From the NCBI RefSeq assembly GCF_014656295.1, contig NZ_BNCD01000002.1:372001-436000 (forward strand): DNA of 64,000 bases, in the 5' to 3' direction. Both the position numbers and the translations under genes were made by a program. Of this stretch, positions 51,244 through 59,851 are shown piece by piece. This DNA is from Streptomyces sulfonofaciens. GTDB taxonomy: Bacteria > Actinomycetota > Actinomycetes > Streptomycetales > Streptomycetaceae. Numbering within the stretch: position 1 is the first letter of the stretch; the number at the start of each line of letters is the position of its first letter. Below the pieces are notes generated by a model. It did no database searches. It had not been told where the DNA came from and was given only the letters and a program-made list of their open reading frames with translations.

Positions 51244-53288
51244 TGCGTCCCACCCCTCGCCAGTTCGTGCTCCGTCCCGCCGCCGCCGGCGTCCGCGTAC
51301 AGCAGGCAGGCCGCCCGTGCCGCCCCGCCGCCCCCCTCGATCCGGTACAGCGCGGGCTCCCGCGCCGAGCAGTCCTCGAACGCGACCGGGCAGCGCGGGC
51401 TGAAGGCGCACCCGGACGGCATGCGGCGCAGGTCGGGAGGCGAGCCGACGATGCCGGTGAGCTCCCGCCTGGGACCGCCCAGGGTCGGGAACGACGCGAG
51501 CAGACCGCGGCTGTAGGGATGCCGGGGCCGGTGGTAGAAGTCCGCTGCCGCCGCCATCTCGACGATCCTGCCGCCGTACATCACCGCGATCGTGTCGGAG
51601 AGCTCGATCAGCAGCGACAGGTCGTGGGTGATGAAGACGACCGAGAAGCCCAGCGTGTCCTTGAGCTCCATGATCTTCGCGATGATCTGCCGCTGGATCA
51701 CCACGTCGAGGGCGGTGGTCGGCTCGTCCATGACAATGATCTCGGGATCGAGGGCCAGCCCGACGGCGATCATGGCCCGCTGCCGCATACCGCCGGACAG
51801 CTCGTGCGGATAGGAGTCCGCCCGGTCCGCGGGGATCCCCACGATGCCGAGCAGCTCCACGATCCGGGCCGCCCGCTCCTGGGCGCTCATGTGCGGGCGG
51901 TGGGCGGTGAGGACGTCCTCGATCTGCGCGCCGATCCGCATGATGGGGTTGAGGGCGTGCATGGCCGACTGGAAGACGATCGACAGCTCCTCCCAGCGGA
52001 ACCCGCGCAGTTCGTCGTCCCCCATCGACAGCACGTCCACGGTGGTGCCGTCGGCCGCGGTGTAGCGGACCTCGCCGTTCGAGACCTCCGCGGGGGGCTT
52101 GTGCAGCCGGGTGATGGCGTACGCGAGCGTGGACTTGCCGGAGCCGGACTCGCCCGCGATGCCGAGCACCTCGCCGCGCCGCAGGGTGAACGAGACGTCG
52201 TCGACCGCCCGGACCCGGCCGCCCTCGCCCGCGTACTCCACCCGCAGATCGCGGACGTCGAGCACGACGTCGGTGCTGTCCGGGGTGAAGGGCGCGGCCG
52301 GGGGTCGCGGCCCGGTGCGTGCGGTGCGCCGGGGCCTTCGGGTGCGGTGGCCCGCGACTTGGGCCCGCTGGGCCTTTTTGGTGCCGATGCCGGCCTGCCG
52401 CAGCCGGGGGTTGATGAACTCGTCGATGCCGAAGTTCACCAGGGACAGCGCGGTGCCGAGCAGGGCGATGGCGAGACCGGCCGGGACGAACCACCACCAG
52501 GCGCCGGTGAGCAGCGCGCTGTTGACCTGTGCCCAGTAGAGGATGGTGCCCCAGGACCACTGGGTCACGTCGGTGAGGCCGAGGAACGCGAGGCTCGCCT
52601 GGGTGAGGATCGCGGCGGTGACGGTGCCGAGGAACGAGGCGGCGATGACCGCGACCTGGTTCGGCAGGATGTCCTTGAGGATGATCCGGGAGGTCCGCTC
52701 CCCGGTGGCCCGCGCCGCCTCCACGAAGTCCCGCTTGCGCAGCGACAGAGTCTGGGCCCGCAGCACCCGGGCGCCCCACGCCCAGCCGGTGACGGAGATG
52801 ACGAGGATGATGCCGAGCGAGCCGCTGTGCGGCAGGTACGCGGCGAGGATGATCGTCAGCGGCAGGCTCGGCAGCACCAGGAACACGTTCGCCAGCAGGG
52901 AGAGCAGTTCGTCGCCCAGGCCGCCGAGGTAGCCCGCCGTGACGCCGACGAGGACCGAGAGCACCGTCGTGACCACCGCGGAGCCGAAGCCCACCAGCAC
53001 GGAGGCGCGTGCGCCGTAGAGCATCTGGGAGAACAGGTCCTGCCCGTTCTGGGTGGTGCCCAGCAGGTGCGCGCCGGAGGGGCCCTCGGTCACGGCGTGG
53101 CTGACGGACGAAGGGTCGTAGGGGGCGATCCAGGGCCCGATCACCCCCAGCACGAGGAAGACCACCGTGATGACCAGGCCGGTGCAGGTGAGGGGCGAGC
53201 GCAGCAGGCGGAGCCAGAGCCTGGAGGGGCTCACCGAGGCCTCCGGTGCCGCGTCCGCCTCGGCGACGGCGGCTGCTTGTACGGCCAT
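51240..53288 (-). CDS. ABC transporter permease-ATPase fusion (DppC-DppD type)
   Basis: A 682-residue fusion. Residues 1-310 are a DppC-type permease with about six helices ([48 protein letters not shown] is the EAA loop; [16 protein letters not shown] at the end). A basic linker of about 35 residues ([20 protein letters not shown]) leads to a DppD-type ATPase with Walker [10 protein letters not shown] near residue 379, signature [18 protein letters not shown], Walker [13 protein letters not shown] and the CxxxC-type tail [16 protein letters not shown]. Such fusions occur in several actinobacterial dipeptide or glycan transporters. Confidence 0.92.
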   Translation of the reverse strand: MAVQAAAVAEADAAPEASVSPSRLWLRLLRSPLTCTGLVITVVFLVLGVIGPWIAPYDPSSVSHAVTEGPSGAHLLGTTQNGQDLFSQMLYGARASVLVGFGSAVVTTVLSVLVGVTAGYLGGLGDELLSLLANVFLVLPSLPLTIILAAYLPHSGSLGIILVISVTGWAWGARVLRAQTLSLRKRDFVEAARATGERTSRIILKDILPNQVAVIAASFLGTVTAAILTQASLAFLGLTDVTQWSWGTILYWAQVNSALLTGAWWWFVPAGLAIALLGTALSLVNFGIDEFINPRLRQAGIGTKKAQRAQVAGHRTRRPRRTARTGPRPPAAPFTPDSTDVVLDVRDLRVEYAGEGGRVRAVDDVSFTLRRGEVLGIAGESGSGKSTLAYAITRLHKPPAEVSNGEVRYTAADGTTVDVLSMGDDELRGFRWEELSIVFQSAMHALNPIMRIGAQIEDVLTAHRPHMSAQERAARIVELLGIVGIPADRADSYPHELSGGMRQRAMIAVGLALDPEIIVMDEPTTALDVVIQRQIIAKIMELKDTLGFSVVFITHDLSLLIELSDTIAVMYGGRIVEMAAAADFYHRPRHPYSRGLLASFPTLGGPRRELTGIVGSPPDLRRMPSGCAFSPRCPVAFEDCSAREPALYRIEGGGGAARAACLLYADAGGGGTEHELARGGTQ

Positions 53289-53291
53289 GGG

Positions 53292-54266
53292 TCAGCTCTC
53301 CCTCGTCCTCGGGTCGAGGAACACGTAGGCGACGTCCGCGAGCAGGTTGGCGACCAGCACCAGGACGGTGATCAGTAGGAAGATGGCCGACATCAGCGGG
53401 TAGTCGGCCGACTGGGCGGCCTTGAAGAGCACCGTGCCGATGCCGGGGTAGTTGAAGACGACCTCGGTGACGATGGAGCCGCCCACGACGAAGCCGAGCG
53501 ACATCGCGAACCCGGACAGGGACGGCAGCATCGCGTTGCGGGCTGCGTAGTGGTACATCACCCGCCGCCTGGAGAGCCCCTTGGCCTCGGCCAGCCGGAC
53601 GTAGTCCTCGCTCAGCGTGGTGACCATCATGTTGCGCATGCCGATCAGCCAGCCGCCCACGGAGGCGACGACGATGGTCAGCGCCGGCAGCACCGCGTAG
53701 TAGAGCGCGCTGGAGACGAACCCGCCGCTGAACCCGATGGTCTCGGTCACCGCGTAGCCGCCGGACAGCGGGAACCACTTCAGGGTGATCGCGAAGACCA
53801 GCACCACGATGATGGCGAACCAGAAGTACGGGATCGAGGACAGGAACGTGGTGACGGGCACCAGGGAGTCCAGCCAGGTGCCGCGCTTCCAGCCGGCGAG
53901 CATGCCGAGGCCGGTGCCGATGACGAAGCTGAGGACCGTGCAGGCGGTGATGAGGACGAGCGTCCAGTACATGCTCTGGCCGAGCACGTCGCTCACCTTC
54001 GACGGGTAGTACGCGTACGAGGTGCCGAAGTCGCCCGTGAACACGCTGTGCCAGTAGCTCAGGTACTGGTGCCACAGGCCGGTGTCCTTCTGCCCGAACA
54101 GCACCCGCAGCGCCCGGATCGCGGAGGGGCTCAGCTTCCCGTGGAACTGGTTGATCAGGTTGTCGGCCGGGTCGCCGGGCATGATGCGCGGAATGACGAA
54201 GTTGAGGCTGATGGCCGCCCAGGCGGTCACCACGTAGAAGCCGAGCTTCGTGAGCACGGTACGCAT
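53292..54266 (-). CDS. ABC transporter permease, DppB type
   Basis: A 324-residue membrane protein with about six helices: FYVVTAWAAISLNFVIPRIMPGDP at the N-terminus, DFGTSYAYYPSKVSDVL, and the cytoplasmic EAA loop EDYVRLAEAKGLSRRRVMYHYAARNAMLP. It pairs with the DppC-like part of the fusion to form the channel. It ends 3 bases before the fusion gene begins. GAAGGGAAC precedes ATG 54266. Confidence 0.92.
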   Translation of the reverse strand: MRTVLTKLGFYVVTAWAAISLNFVIPRIMPGDPADNLINQFHGKLSPSAIRALRVLFGQKDTGLWHQYLSYWHSVFTGDFGTSYAYYPSKVSDVLGQSMYWTLVLITACTVLSFVIGTGLGMLAGWKRGTWLDSLVPVTTFLSSIPYFWFAIIVVLVFAITLKWFPLSGGYAVTETIGFSGGFVSSALYYAVLPALTIVVASVGGWLIGMRNMMVTTLSEDYVRLAEAKGLSRRRVMYHYAARNAMLPSLSGFAMSLGFVVGGSIVTEVVFNYPGIGTVLFKAAQSADYPLMSAIFLLITVLVLVANLLADVAYVFLDPRTRES

Positions 54267-54269
54267 CGG

Positions 54270-54572
54270 TCAGTTCCCTTCCGCGCGGTACCCGGCGGCC
54301 CGCTGCACCGGCGGTCGCGCCGCGTTCCTCCGTGGGTCCCGGATCCGGAACACACGGCGTGCGCAGATGCTCACGAAGTCGGTCTGGTTCCCCATCGGGA
54401 GCTCGTGATAGTCCTGGCAGACGCGTTCGTCCTCGGCGTCCGCCGCTGGATGCCCGCTCTCCGACCCGTTCACCTTCGCGACCCGTGGACCCCTGGCCGC
54501 GGTGCGCCGGCCGTGGCTGCGCCCGCCTCCCGGTGAGCCCGTGCCGCTGATCGCCGCCGAGAGTGGACTCAT
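54270..54572 (-). CDS. Small hypothetical protein heading the ABC operon
   Basis: A 100-residue open frame from ATG 54570-54572, preceded by a good ribosome site (AAGGAG, 8 bases away), ending 3 bases before the DppB start. It has a polar Gly/Arg-rich N-terminus and a C-terminal half with DERVCQDYHELPMGNQTDF and VSICARRVFRIRD. No signal peptide or family recognised. It may be a true small protein, or an untranslated leader with accidental open frame; the ribosome site and close fit to DppB favour translation. Confidence 0.45.
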   Translation of the reverse strand: MSPLSAAISGTGSPGGGRSHGRRTAARGPRVAKVNGSESGHPAADAEDERVCQDYHELPMGNQTDFVSICARRVFRIRDPRRNAARPPVQRAAGYRAEGN

Positions 54573-54618
54573 ATCCGCTTCTCCTTACCGGGCTCATCCA
54601 AGGCTGTGCCAAACAGAT

Positions 54619-54627
54619 ACCACTTGC
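54619..54627 (+). promoter_or_regulatory. GntR-type operator copy (ACCACTTGC) before the ABC transporter operon
   Basis: AGATACCACTTGCGATCAAG spans 54615-54634 in an AT-rich segment 45 bases upstream of the small ORF that heads the operon. Same core as the GntR and GH9 promoters; orientation is opposite to transcription. Confidence 0.6.
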
Positions 54628-54771
54628 GATCAAGTTAAAGACGAATAGCTGTCCTGTCTAGATGCTTGACGGCAACGGTCGGGCAATGTGCGGGGCGCCT
54701 GGGCGTTACGCACGCGGATGGCGTCCTGTGGGGCGGGCCGGAAGGGGGCGGGAGAGGTGGACAGCTCAGCA

Positions 54772-54806
54772 CTCCACCATGTACCACATAGGACCACATG
54801 GTGGAG
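54772..54806. promoter_or_regulatory. Perfect 11-bp inverted repeat upstream of MDR dehydrogenase
   Basis: CTCCACCATGT (54772-54782) and ACATGGTGGAG (54796-54806) are exact complements over a 13-base spacer that itself holds ACCACATA and, at its end, ACCACATG. It is 90 bases before the dehydrogenase start. It could be an operator for one of the flanking GntR proteins. Confidence 0.6.
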
Positions 54807-54897
54807 AGGCCGTGGATCCGCGGGCCGCGCGGGCCCGCGCGGCCGGTCACCGACGGCCGGCCCGCGCGGCCGGCCCCGCGTCCGCACAGGAGACCAC

Positions 54898-55842
54898 ATG
54901 AAGATCAGTCAAGTCGTCGCACCGCGCACCTCGGAGGTCGTCGAGGTGGACGATCCGCAGCCGCGCGACGACCAGGTCCTGGTGGAGGTGGTCGCGAGCG
55001 GGGTGTGCACCTCCGACCTCGGCCCCTGGCTCGGTCACGATCCGGGCCGGCCTCCGGTGCGGCTCGGCCACGAGATGGTCGGCCGGGTCGTCGCCGCGGG
55101 CCGGGACGCCGAACGCTGGCGGCCCGGTGACCTGGTGACCGGACTCGGCGGCGAGGGGTTCGCGACGCTGGCCGTCATGGACGCCCAGGCGATCCTGCCC
55201 GTGCCGGCCGGCATCGAGCCCGCCCATGCGATCGGTGAACCGGTCGCCGACCTCGAAGAGGCCCTGTCCCGTACGGGGGTGGCGGCCGGGGACCGGGTGG
55301 GGGTGGTCGGGCTTGGCTTCATGGGGCTCGGACTGGTGCAGCTCGTCAGGCGGCACGCGCCGGGACTGCTGGTCGGCGTCGACCCGGACCCGGCCCGCCG
55401 TGCGCGGGCGCTCAGGCTCGGCGCCGATCTCGTCTTCGCCCCGGACGAGCTGCCCGAGGAGTTCCGCAGCGCGACCGGCAGGCGCACCGAGGCCCGGTTG
55501 GACGCGGTGCTGGAGGCGACCGGGGTGACCGCGGGTCTGACGACGGCGGGCAGTCTCGTCAGGCCGTTCGGCAGGCTGTGCGTGGTCGGCTACCACCACA
55601 CCGGGGACGCCGTGATGGACATGGACCTCTGGTACAAGGCCGTCACCGTCGTCAACGGCTTCTGCCCCGACCGCACCCGGCTGATGGTGGCGATGCGGGA
55701 GGTGCTCGACCTCGTCGCACAGCGCCGCTTCAGCTACGCCCCGCTGGTCACGCACCGGTTCGGCCTCGACCAGGTCGACGACGCCTTCGCCGCGATGCAC
55801 CGCGCGGGCGCCGACTTCGTCAAGGGCGTGGTGGTGCCGTGA
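54898..55842 (+). CDS. Zinc-type medium-chain dehydrogenase/reductase
   Basis: A 314-residue MDR protein. GVCTSDLGPWLG supplies a zinc Cys, RLGHEMVGRV the GHE motif, and VGVVGLGFMGLGLVQLV (about residues 137-153) the NAD(P)-binding Rossmann turn. It lacks the four-Cys structural zinc lobe, so it resembles short sorbitol/threonine dehydrogenase-like members such as those in keto-sugar pathways. It is divergent from the ABC operon and next to GntR copy 2; oxidation of a sugar hydroxyl is likely. ACAGGAGACCAC precedes the ATG. Confidence 0.88.
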   Translation: MKISQVVAPRTSEVVEVDDPQPRDDQVLVEVVASGVCTSDLGPWLGHDPGRPPVRLGHEMVGRVVAAGRDAERWRPGDLVTGLGGEGFATLAVMDAQAILPVPAGIEPAHAIGEPVADLEEALSRTGVAAGDRVGVVGLGFMGLGLVQLVRRHAPGLLVGVDPDPARRARALRLGADLVFAPDELPEEFRSATGRRTEARLDAVLEATGVTAGLTTAGSLVRPFGRLCVVGYHHTGDAVMDMDLWYKAVTVVNGFCPDRTRLMVAMREVLDLVAQRRFSYAPLVTHRFGLDQVDDAFAAMHRAGADFVKGVVVP

Positions 55843-55935
55843 GCCGCCCGGGACGGGACCCGGTCGGCCGGCGCCCCGTCGGTGTCCCGTGCAGGCCCGG
55901 TGTCCCGTGTCGGCCCGGTGTCCGCCGGCCGCGGA

Positions 55936-56697
55936 TCACTCGTAGGTGCGCGTGAAGGACGTGCGCAGCCGGTAGCGGTCGCCCGCGTAGCGGATCGTCG
56001 ACAGGAACAGGGGTTCCTGTCCGGCGCCCAGGGCGAGCTGGTGCATGACGAGCAGCGGGTCGCCGGGTGCCGTGCGGAGGTGCTCGGCGGCCCGTTCGTC
56101 GGCCTTGGTGGCCTCGATGGTGCTGTCGGCCCGCGCGGGCTCCACGCCCGCCTCGAAGAGCGTCGAGTAGAACGAACGGGTGCGGAAGTCCACCTCTTCG
56201 AGGCCGGGCGCGAGGGACAGCGGGATGCGGCTCAGGTCCAGCGCGATGGGGACGTCGTCGAGCAGCCGGACCCGCTCCAGGCGGAACAACGGCGTCCCCG
56301 GGGCGATCGAGAGCCGCTCCGCCTCGTCGAAGGTGGCCGGATCGGTCCCGGCGTGCAGTACCTGCGAGTGCGGTTTCAGGCCCATCCGCGCCGCCGTCTC
56401 GCTGAACGACTCCAGGCTGTTGGGCCACTCCTTCTTCGGCACGGCCCTGGCGACGTACCAGCCGCGGCCGTGCGACGCGCTGAGCTCGCCCCGCTCCACC
56501 AGGTGGCCGAGCGCCTTGCGCAAGGTGACGCGGCTGATGCCGAGTTGGCCGCACAGCTCACGCTCCGGAGCGAGGCGCGCCCCGGGTTTGAGGTTCCCCT
56601 TCTCGATCTCACCGTGGATCAGATTGACCGCCTGGATCCACAGGGGTTCGGAATAACCCGGCAGGATCGCACCCGCGACCTCGCGAGAGTCGTTCAT
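55936..56697 (-). CDS. GntR-family regulator, HutC subfamily (copy 2)
   Basis: A 253-residue paralogue of the regulator at 45537-46298: the same length, GntR HTH (RLAPERELCGQLGISRVTLRKALGHLVERGEL), WPNSLESFSETAARMGL hinge, UTRA domain (LFRLERVRLLDDVPIALDLSRIPLSL) and closing IRYAGDRYRLRTSFTRT. It faces the MDR gene tail to tail. It may divide control of the cluster with copy 1, or respond to another step of the pathway. Confidence 0.9.
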   Translation of the reverse strand: MNDSREVAGAILPGYSEPLWIQAVNLIHGEIEKGNLKPGARLAPERELCGQLGISRVTLRKALGHLVERGELSASHGRGWYVARAVPKKEWPNSLESFSETAARMGLKPHSQVLHAGTDPATFDEAERLSIAPGTPLFRLERVRLLDDVPIALDLSRIPLSLAPGLEEVDFRTRSFYSTLFEAGVEPARADSTIEATKADERAAEHLRTAPGDPLLVMHQLALGAGQEPLFLSTIRYAGDRYRLRTSFTRTYE

Positions 56698-57113
56698 ACG
56701 TCAGAGAACCCCATCATCGTCTGCGCGCCCTCGCACGCTCCGGCCGCTCGCCGTCCGTCCCCGGCCCGGGCGGCCACGCGTGCCGTCCTCTGCGCGGGCC
56801 CTTCTCCTCGGTCGGCAGGGGCCCCGACGCCCGGGGGCGGCGGTGGTCGGCATCGGGGCTCAGGATAGCTTTCCCGGCAGCGGTCTGACCAGGAGACCGC
56901 ACCGCGCCCGGCGGGTGGCGCAGGCCCGTTCGGCGGCTCCGGCCGACCGCCTGCGCAGGGCCGGTCCGGCCGGCTCGGGGGCCGCCGTGCGCCGGTGCCG
57001 GTGCGGGCTGGGCCTTCGGCCGTTGCGCGCGGTGTGCCGTGCGAGGGCGCCCCGCACTCGGCCGGGCGCCGATCCGGCCCGGCGCCGACCGGCGGGGCAG
57101 CCGCAGCCGTGCG
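56698..57113. other. Intergenic region with an inverted repeat (56880-56900)
   Basis: 416 bases without a supported gene between the TetR stop and GntR copy 2 start. GCGGTCT (56880-56886) and AGACCGC (56894-56900) form a perfect 7-bp inverted repeat about 185 bases before the GntR gene, a possible operator or hairpin. The rest is GC-rich filler. Confidence 0.5.
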
Positions 57114-57692
57114 CTACGCGGGGATGCCCGCCGCGTCCATGAGGGTGGCCGCGGTGGTCACGGCGAGCCGGTCCGTCAGCGCGTCCGCCTTGATGCCGGC
57201 CCGGGCACTCGCCCCGTCGTAGACCAGCATCAGTTGACGGGCCAGCAGCGCGGGGTCGGCCGCGCCGCCCCGCTCGGCCTCACCGCGGAAGAAGTCGCAC
57301 AGCGCCTGCTTGCGGTCCGAGGCGACGAGGCTCGCCGGGTGGTCGGTGCGCTTCAGCTCGACCTGTACGGCCAGGTAGGGGCAGCCGAGGAAGTCGGGCG
57401 CGCTCGCGTGCTCCTCCAGTCGCTCGAACACGTACAGCACCCGCGCACGGGGCGTCGCGGAGGTGTCCGGCGGCCGCAGCACGGCCCGGAGTCCGGGGCC
57501 CTGCCGTTCGAGCGCGGCCGCGAGCAGCTCGTCCTTGGTCGCGAAGAGCTGGTACATCGACCGCTTGGACACTCCGGCGGCCTTGCACAGCGCCTCGACG
57601 CCGATACCCACGCCCTCCTGGTAGAAGAGCCGGCCCGCCGCGTCGAGCAGCCGCTCGCGGGGGGACGGCCTGGTGGCTGAGGCGGAGGTCAT
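57114..57692 (-). CDS. TetR-family transcriptional regulator
   Basis: A 192-residue TetR protein: RERLLDAAGRLFYQEGVGIGVEALCKAAGVSKRSMYQLFATKDELLAAALER is the HTH (residues 11-60); the C-terminal domain has FLGCPYLAVQVEL, as in AcrR/YcdC-like groups. It is divergent from an SDR gene with two palindromic operators between them, so it most likely represses itself and the SDR. Confidence 0.92.
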   Translation of the reverse strand: MTSASATRPSPRERLLDAAGRLFYQEGVGIGVEALCKAAGVSKRSMYQLFATKDELLAAALERQGPGLRAVLRPPDTSATPRARVLYVFERLEEHASAPDFLGCPYLAVQVELKRTDHPASLVASDRKQALCDFFRGEAERGGAADPALLARQLMLVYDGASARAGIKADALTDRLAVTTAATLMDAAGIPA

Positions 57693-57725
57693 GGCACAAG
57701 GCTACCGGCCCGGCTTGGCAGGGGG

Positions 57726-57765
57726 AAACCGATCGGTTTACGGTGCTGTGAAACCGATCGGTTTC
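57726..57765. promoter_or_regulatory. Tandem TetR operators (two perfect palindromes)
   Basis: AAACCGATCGGTTT occurs at 57726-57739 and again at 57751-57764 (the second extended to GAAACCGATCGGTTTC, 57750-57765), 25 bp apart, in the TetR-SDR divergent gap. These are textbook TetR sites placed over both promoters. Confidence 0.92.
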
Positions 57766-57832
57766 CCGGGTTCGCCGCGGTGTGCGCCGCGGTGAACCGG
57801 CTTTTGTGCTCCCGACCCACGAAGGGCGTGTC

Positions 57833-58549
57833 ATGCAGATCAACGGTTCCGTGGCGCTGGTCACCGGCGGCAACCGAGGCCTTGGCGAACAGTTCGTCCG
57901 GGCACTCCTCGACGCCGGTGCCGCCAAGGTGTACGCGGGCTCCCGCGACCCCCGGAAGGTCACCGTGCCCGGCGCGGTCCCGCTGGCCCTGGACGTCACG
58001 GACGCCGACTCCGTGCGCGCCGCGGCCGAGCAGGCGGGGGACGTCGCCCTGCTGGTCAACAACGCCGGCTCGTCAACCGGGGCCGGTGTGCTGGACGGTC
58101 CCCTGGACGACTTCCGCACCGAGTTCGACACCCATGTACTCGGCACCCTCGCCATGACCCGGGCGTTCGCCCCCGCGCTGGCCCGGGCCGGCGGCGGGGC
58201 GGTCCTGAACGTCCTGTCCGTGCTCTCCTGGGTCACCCTGCCCCCGTCCGCCGGCTACAGCGCCGCCAAGTCGGCCGCCTGGTCGATCACCAACTCCGCC
58301 CGGCTGGCCCTCGCCGGCCAGGGCACCCAGGTGACGGCGCTGCACGTCGGGTACATGGACACCGACATGGCGGCGAACGCGGACGCGCCGAAGTCCGACC
58401 CGGCGAAGGTGGCCAGGCTCGCCCTCGACGGCGTCGAGTCCGGCCTCCACGAAGTGCTCGCCGACGACCTCAGCAGGCAGGTGCGGGCCGGGCTGAGCGG
58501 CGGCGTCGCCGCCCTGTACCCGCAGTTGGCGCGGCCGGCCGCGGGCTGA
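57833..58549 (+). CDS. Short-chain dehydrogenase/reductase under TetR control
   Basis: A 238-residue classical SDR: VALVTGGNRGLGEQFVRAL cofactor loop, VALLVNNAGSSTG, the catalytic Ser in VLNVLSVLSWV, YSAAKSAAW as YxxxK, and a GYMDTDMAANADAP C-terminal turn. The tandem operator upstream and divergent TetR regulator suggest induction by the enzyme's substrate or a toxic compound. ATG 57833 is preceded by GAAGGGCG. Confidence 0.9.
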   Translation: MQINGSVALVTGGNRGLGEQFVRALLDAGAAKVYAGSRDPRKVTVPGAVPLALDVTDADSVRAAAEQAGDVALLVNNAGSSTGAGVLDGPLDDFRTEFDTHVLGTLAMTRAFAPALARAGGGAVLNVLSVLSWVTLPPSAGYSAAKSAAWSITNSARLALAGQGTQVTALHVGYMDTDMAANADAPKSDPAKVARLALDGVESGLHEVLADDLSRQVRAGLSGGVAALYPQLARPAAG

Positions 58550-58636
58550 TGCCGCCGCGCCCGGCCGCAGCCGCCGGCACCGGGCAGCCATGCCCAGGCG
58601 GCCGGCACCCGCCGGGCGCTCCCGGCCCGGCCCGGC

Positions 58637-59785
58637 TCAGGACCCCTCGCCGGCGCGCCGGGCGGGCCGTGCGCGCCGGTGCAGGAGCCGGCCGTGCGCG
58701 GCCTCGGAGTGGGTGACGACGTACACGTCGATGTCCTCGCCCGACCCCTCGATGACGGACTCGCCGACGCCCCTGGTGAACACTTCCTTCAGACGGCTGC
58801 GCCGGGTCGCGCCGATGACGATCTGGGTCGCGTTGACCCGGCGGGCGAAGTCCAGGATGGCCCGGGCCGGGTCGTCGCCCTCGACGGTGTGGTAGCTGCC
58901 TCCGAGGTCGTCCACCAGGGCCCGCTGGTCGTCGAGGAGCCGGGGCGAGACGGTGGCGAGTCCGTCGCCGCGCCGGACGTGCACGGCGAGGAACTCACCG
59001 CCCGCGCCGCGGGAGGCGGTCCGTTTGGCGCGCCGGATCAGCGTGCCGCCCTCGGGTCCGCCGGACAGCGCCACCAGCACACGTTCGCGGGTGCCCCACG
59101 GGTGCTGGATGCCGTGGTCCCTGCGGTACCGCAGCAGGGCCTCCTCCACCCGGTCGGCCACCCAGAGCATGGCGATCTCCCGCAGGGCGGTGAGGTTGCC
59201 GGTGCGGAAGTAGTTGCCGAGCGCGGCCTCGACCTTCTCGGGCGGATAGACGTTGCCGTGCGCCATCCGGCGGCGCAGTGCCTCGGCGGACATGTCGACC
59301 AGCTCGATCTGGTCGGCGCGGCGGACCACGTCGTCGGGGACGGTCTCCCGCTGCCGGACACCGGTGATCTGCTCGACCACGTCGCCCAGCGATTCGAGGT
59401 GCTGGATGTTGACGGTGGTCAGGACGTCGATGCCGGCCCGCAGCAGCTCCTCGACGTCCTGCCAGCGCTTGCGGTGCCGGCAGCCGGGGACGTTGGTGTG
59501 GGCGAGCTCGTCCACCAGGACCACGCGGGGGTGGCGGGCGAGGACCGCGTCGAGGTCCATCTCGGTGAACGTGGAGCCCCGGTAGGACAGGGTGGTACGG
59601 GGCACCGTCTCCAGGCCCTCGGCCATCTGCCGGGTCAGCGGCCGCCCGTAGTCCTCCACGAATCCGATGACCACGTCGGTGCCGCGCGCGGCGCGCCGCC
59701 GGCCGTCGCCGAGCATGTCGTACGTCTTGCCGACCCCGGGGGCCGCACCGAGGTACACCAGCAGCCTGCCGCGCGCCACGCTCAC
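58637..59785 (-). CDS. kdpD: Short KdpD: N-terminal KdpD domain plus Usp domain only
   Basis: A 382-residue protein matching the N-terminal cytoplasmic part of KdpD: Walker A LGAAPGVGKTYDML, VVIGFVEDYGRP, VVLVDELAHTNVPG (Walker B), WQDVEELLRAGIDVLTTVNIQHLESL, and a universal-stress domain (VLVALSGGPEGGTLIRRAKR to IVIGATRRSRLKEVF). Full KdpD has about 850-900 residues with four helices, GAF and histidine kinase domains; here a stop follows the Usp domain. Stand-alone short KdpDs exist (for example Anabaena) and the Usp domain can bind c-di-AMP. Start may be the second GTG (two codons in), better spaced from AAGGAG. Confidence 0.88.
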   Translation of the reverse strand: MSVARGRLLVYLGAAPGVGKTYDMLGDGRRRAARGTDVVIGFVEDYGRPLTRQMAEGLETVPRTTLSYRGSTFTEMDLDAVLARHPRVVLVDELAHTNVPGCRHRKRWQDVEELLRAGIDVLTTVNIQHLESLGDVVEQITGVRQRETVPDDVVRRADQIELVDMSAEALRRRMAHGNVYPPEKVEAALGNYFRTGNLTALREIAMLWVADRVEEALLRYRRDHGIQHPWGTRERVLVALSGGPEGGTLIRRAKRTASRGAGGEFLAVHVRRGDGLATVSPRLLDDQRALVDDLGGSYHTVEGDDPARAILDFARRVNATQIVIGATRRSRLKEVFTRGVGESVIEGSGEDIDVYVVTHSEAAHGRLLHRRARPARRAGEGS

Positions 59786-59851
59786 TCCTTCCGGGCTGCG
59801 CCCGGTCGCCCCCGGGCACGGCCGCCCCGGGGCCGTGCACCCCTGGTCCGG

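Noticed and set aside
50113..54633. A 1506-codon minus-strand open frame
   Set aside because: Only its last 376 codons are a real protein (the DppF-type ATPase). The rest is the out-of-frame shadow of the fusion and DppB genes in GC-rich DNA.
54772..54806. Possible insertion-sequence end or attachment site
   Set aside because: The inverted repeat has no transposase or integrase nearby and lies in a promoter; an operator is simpler.
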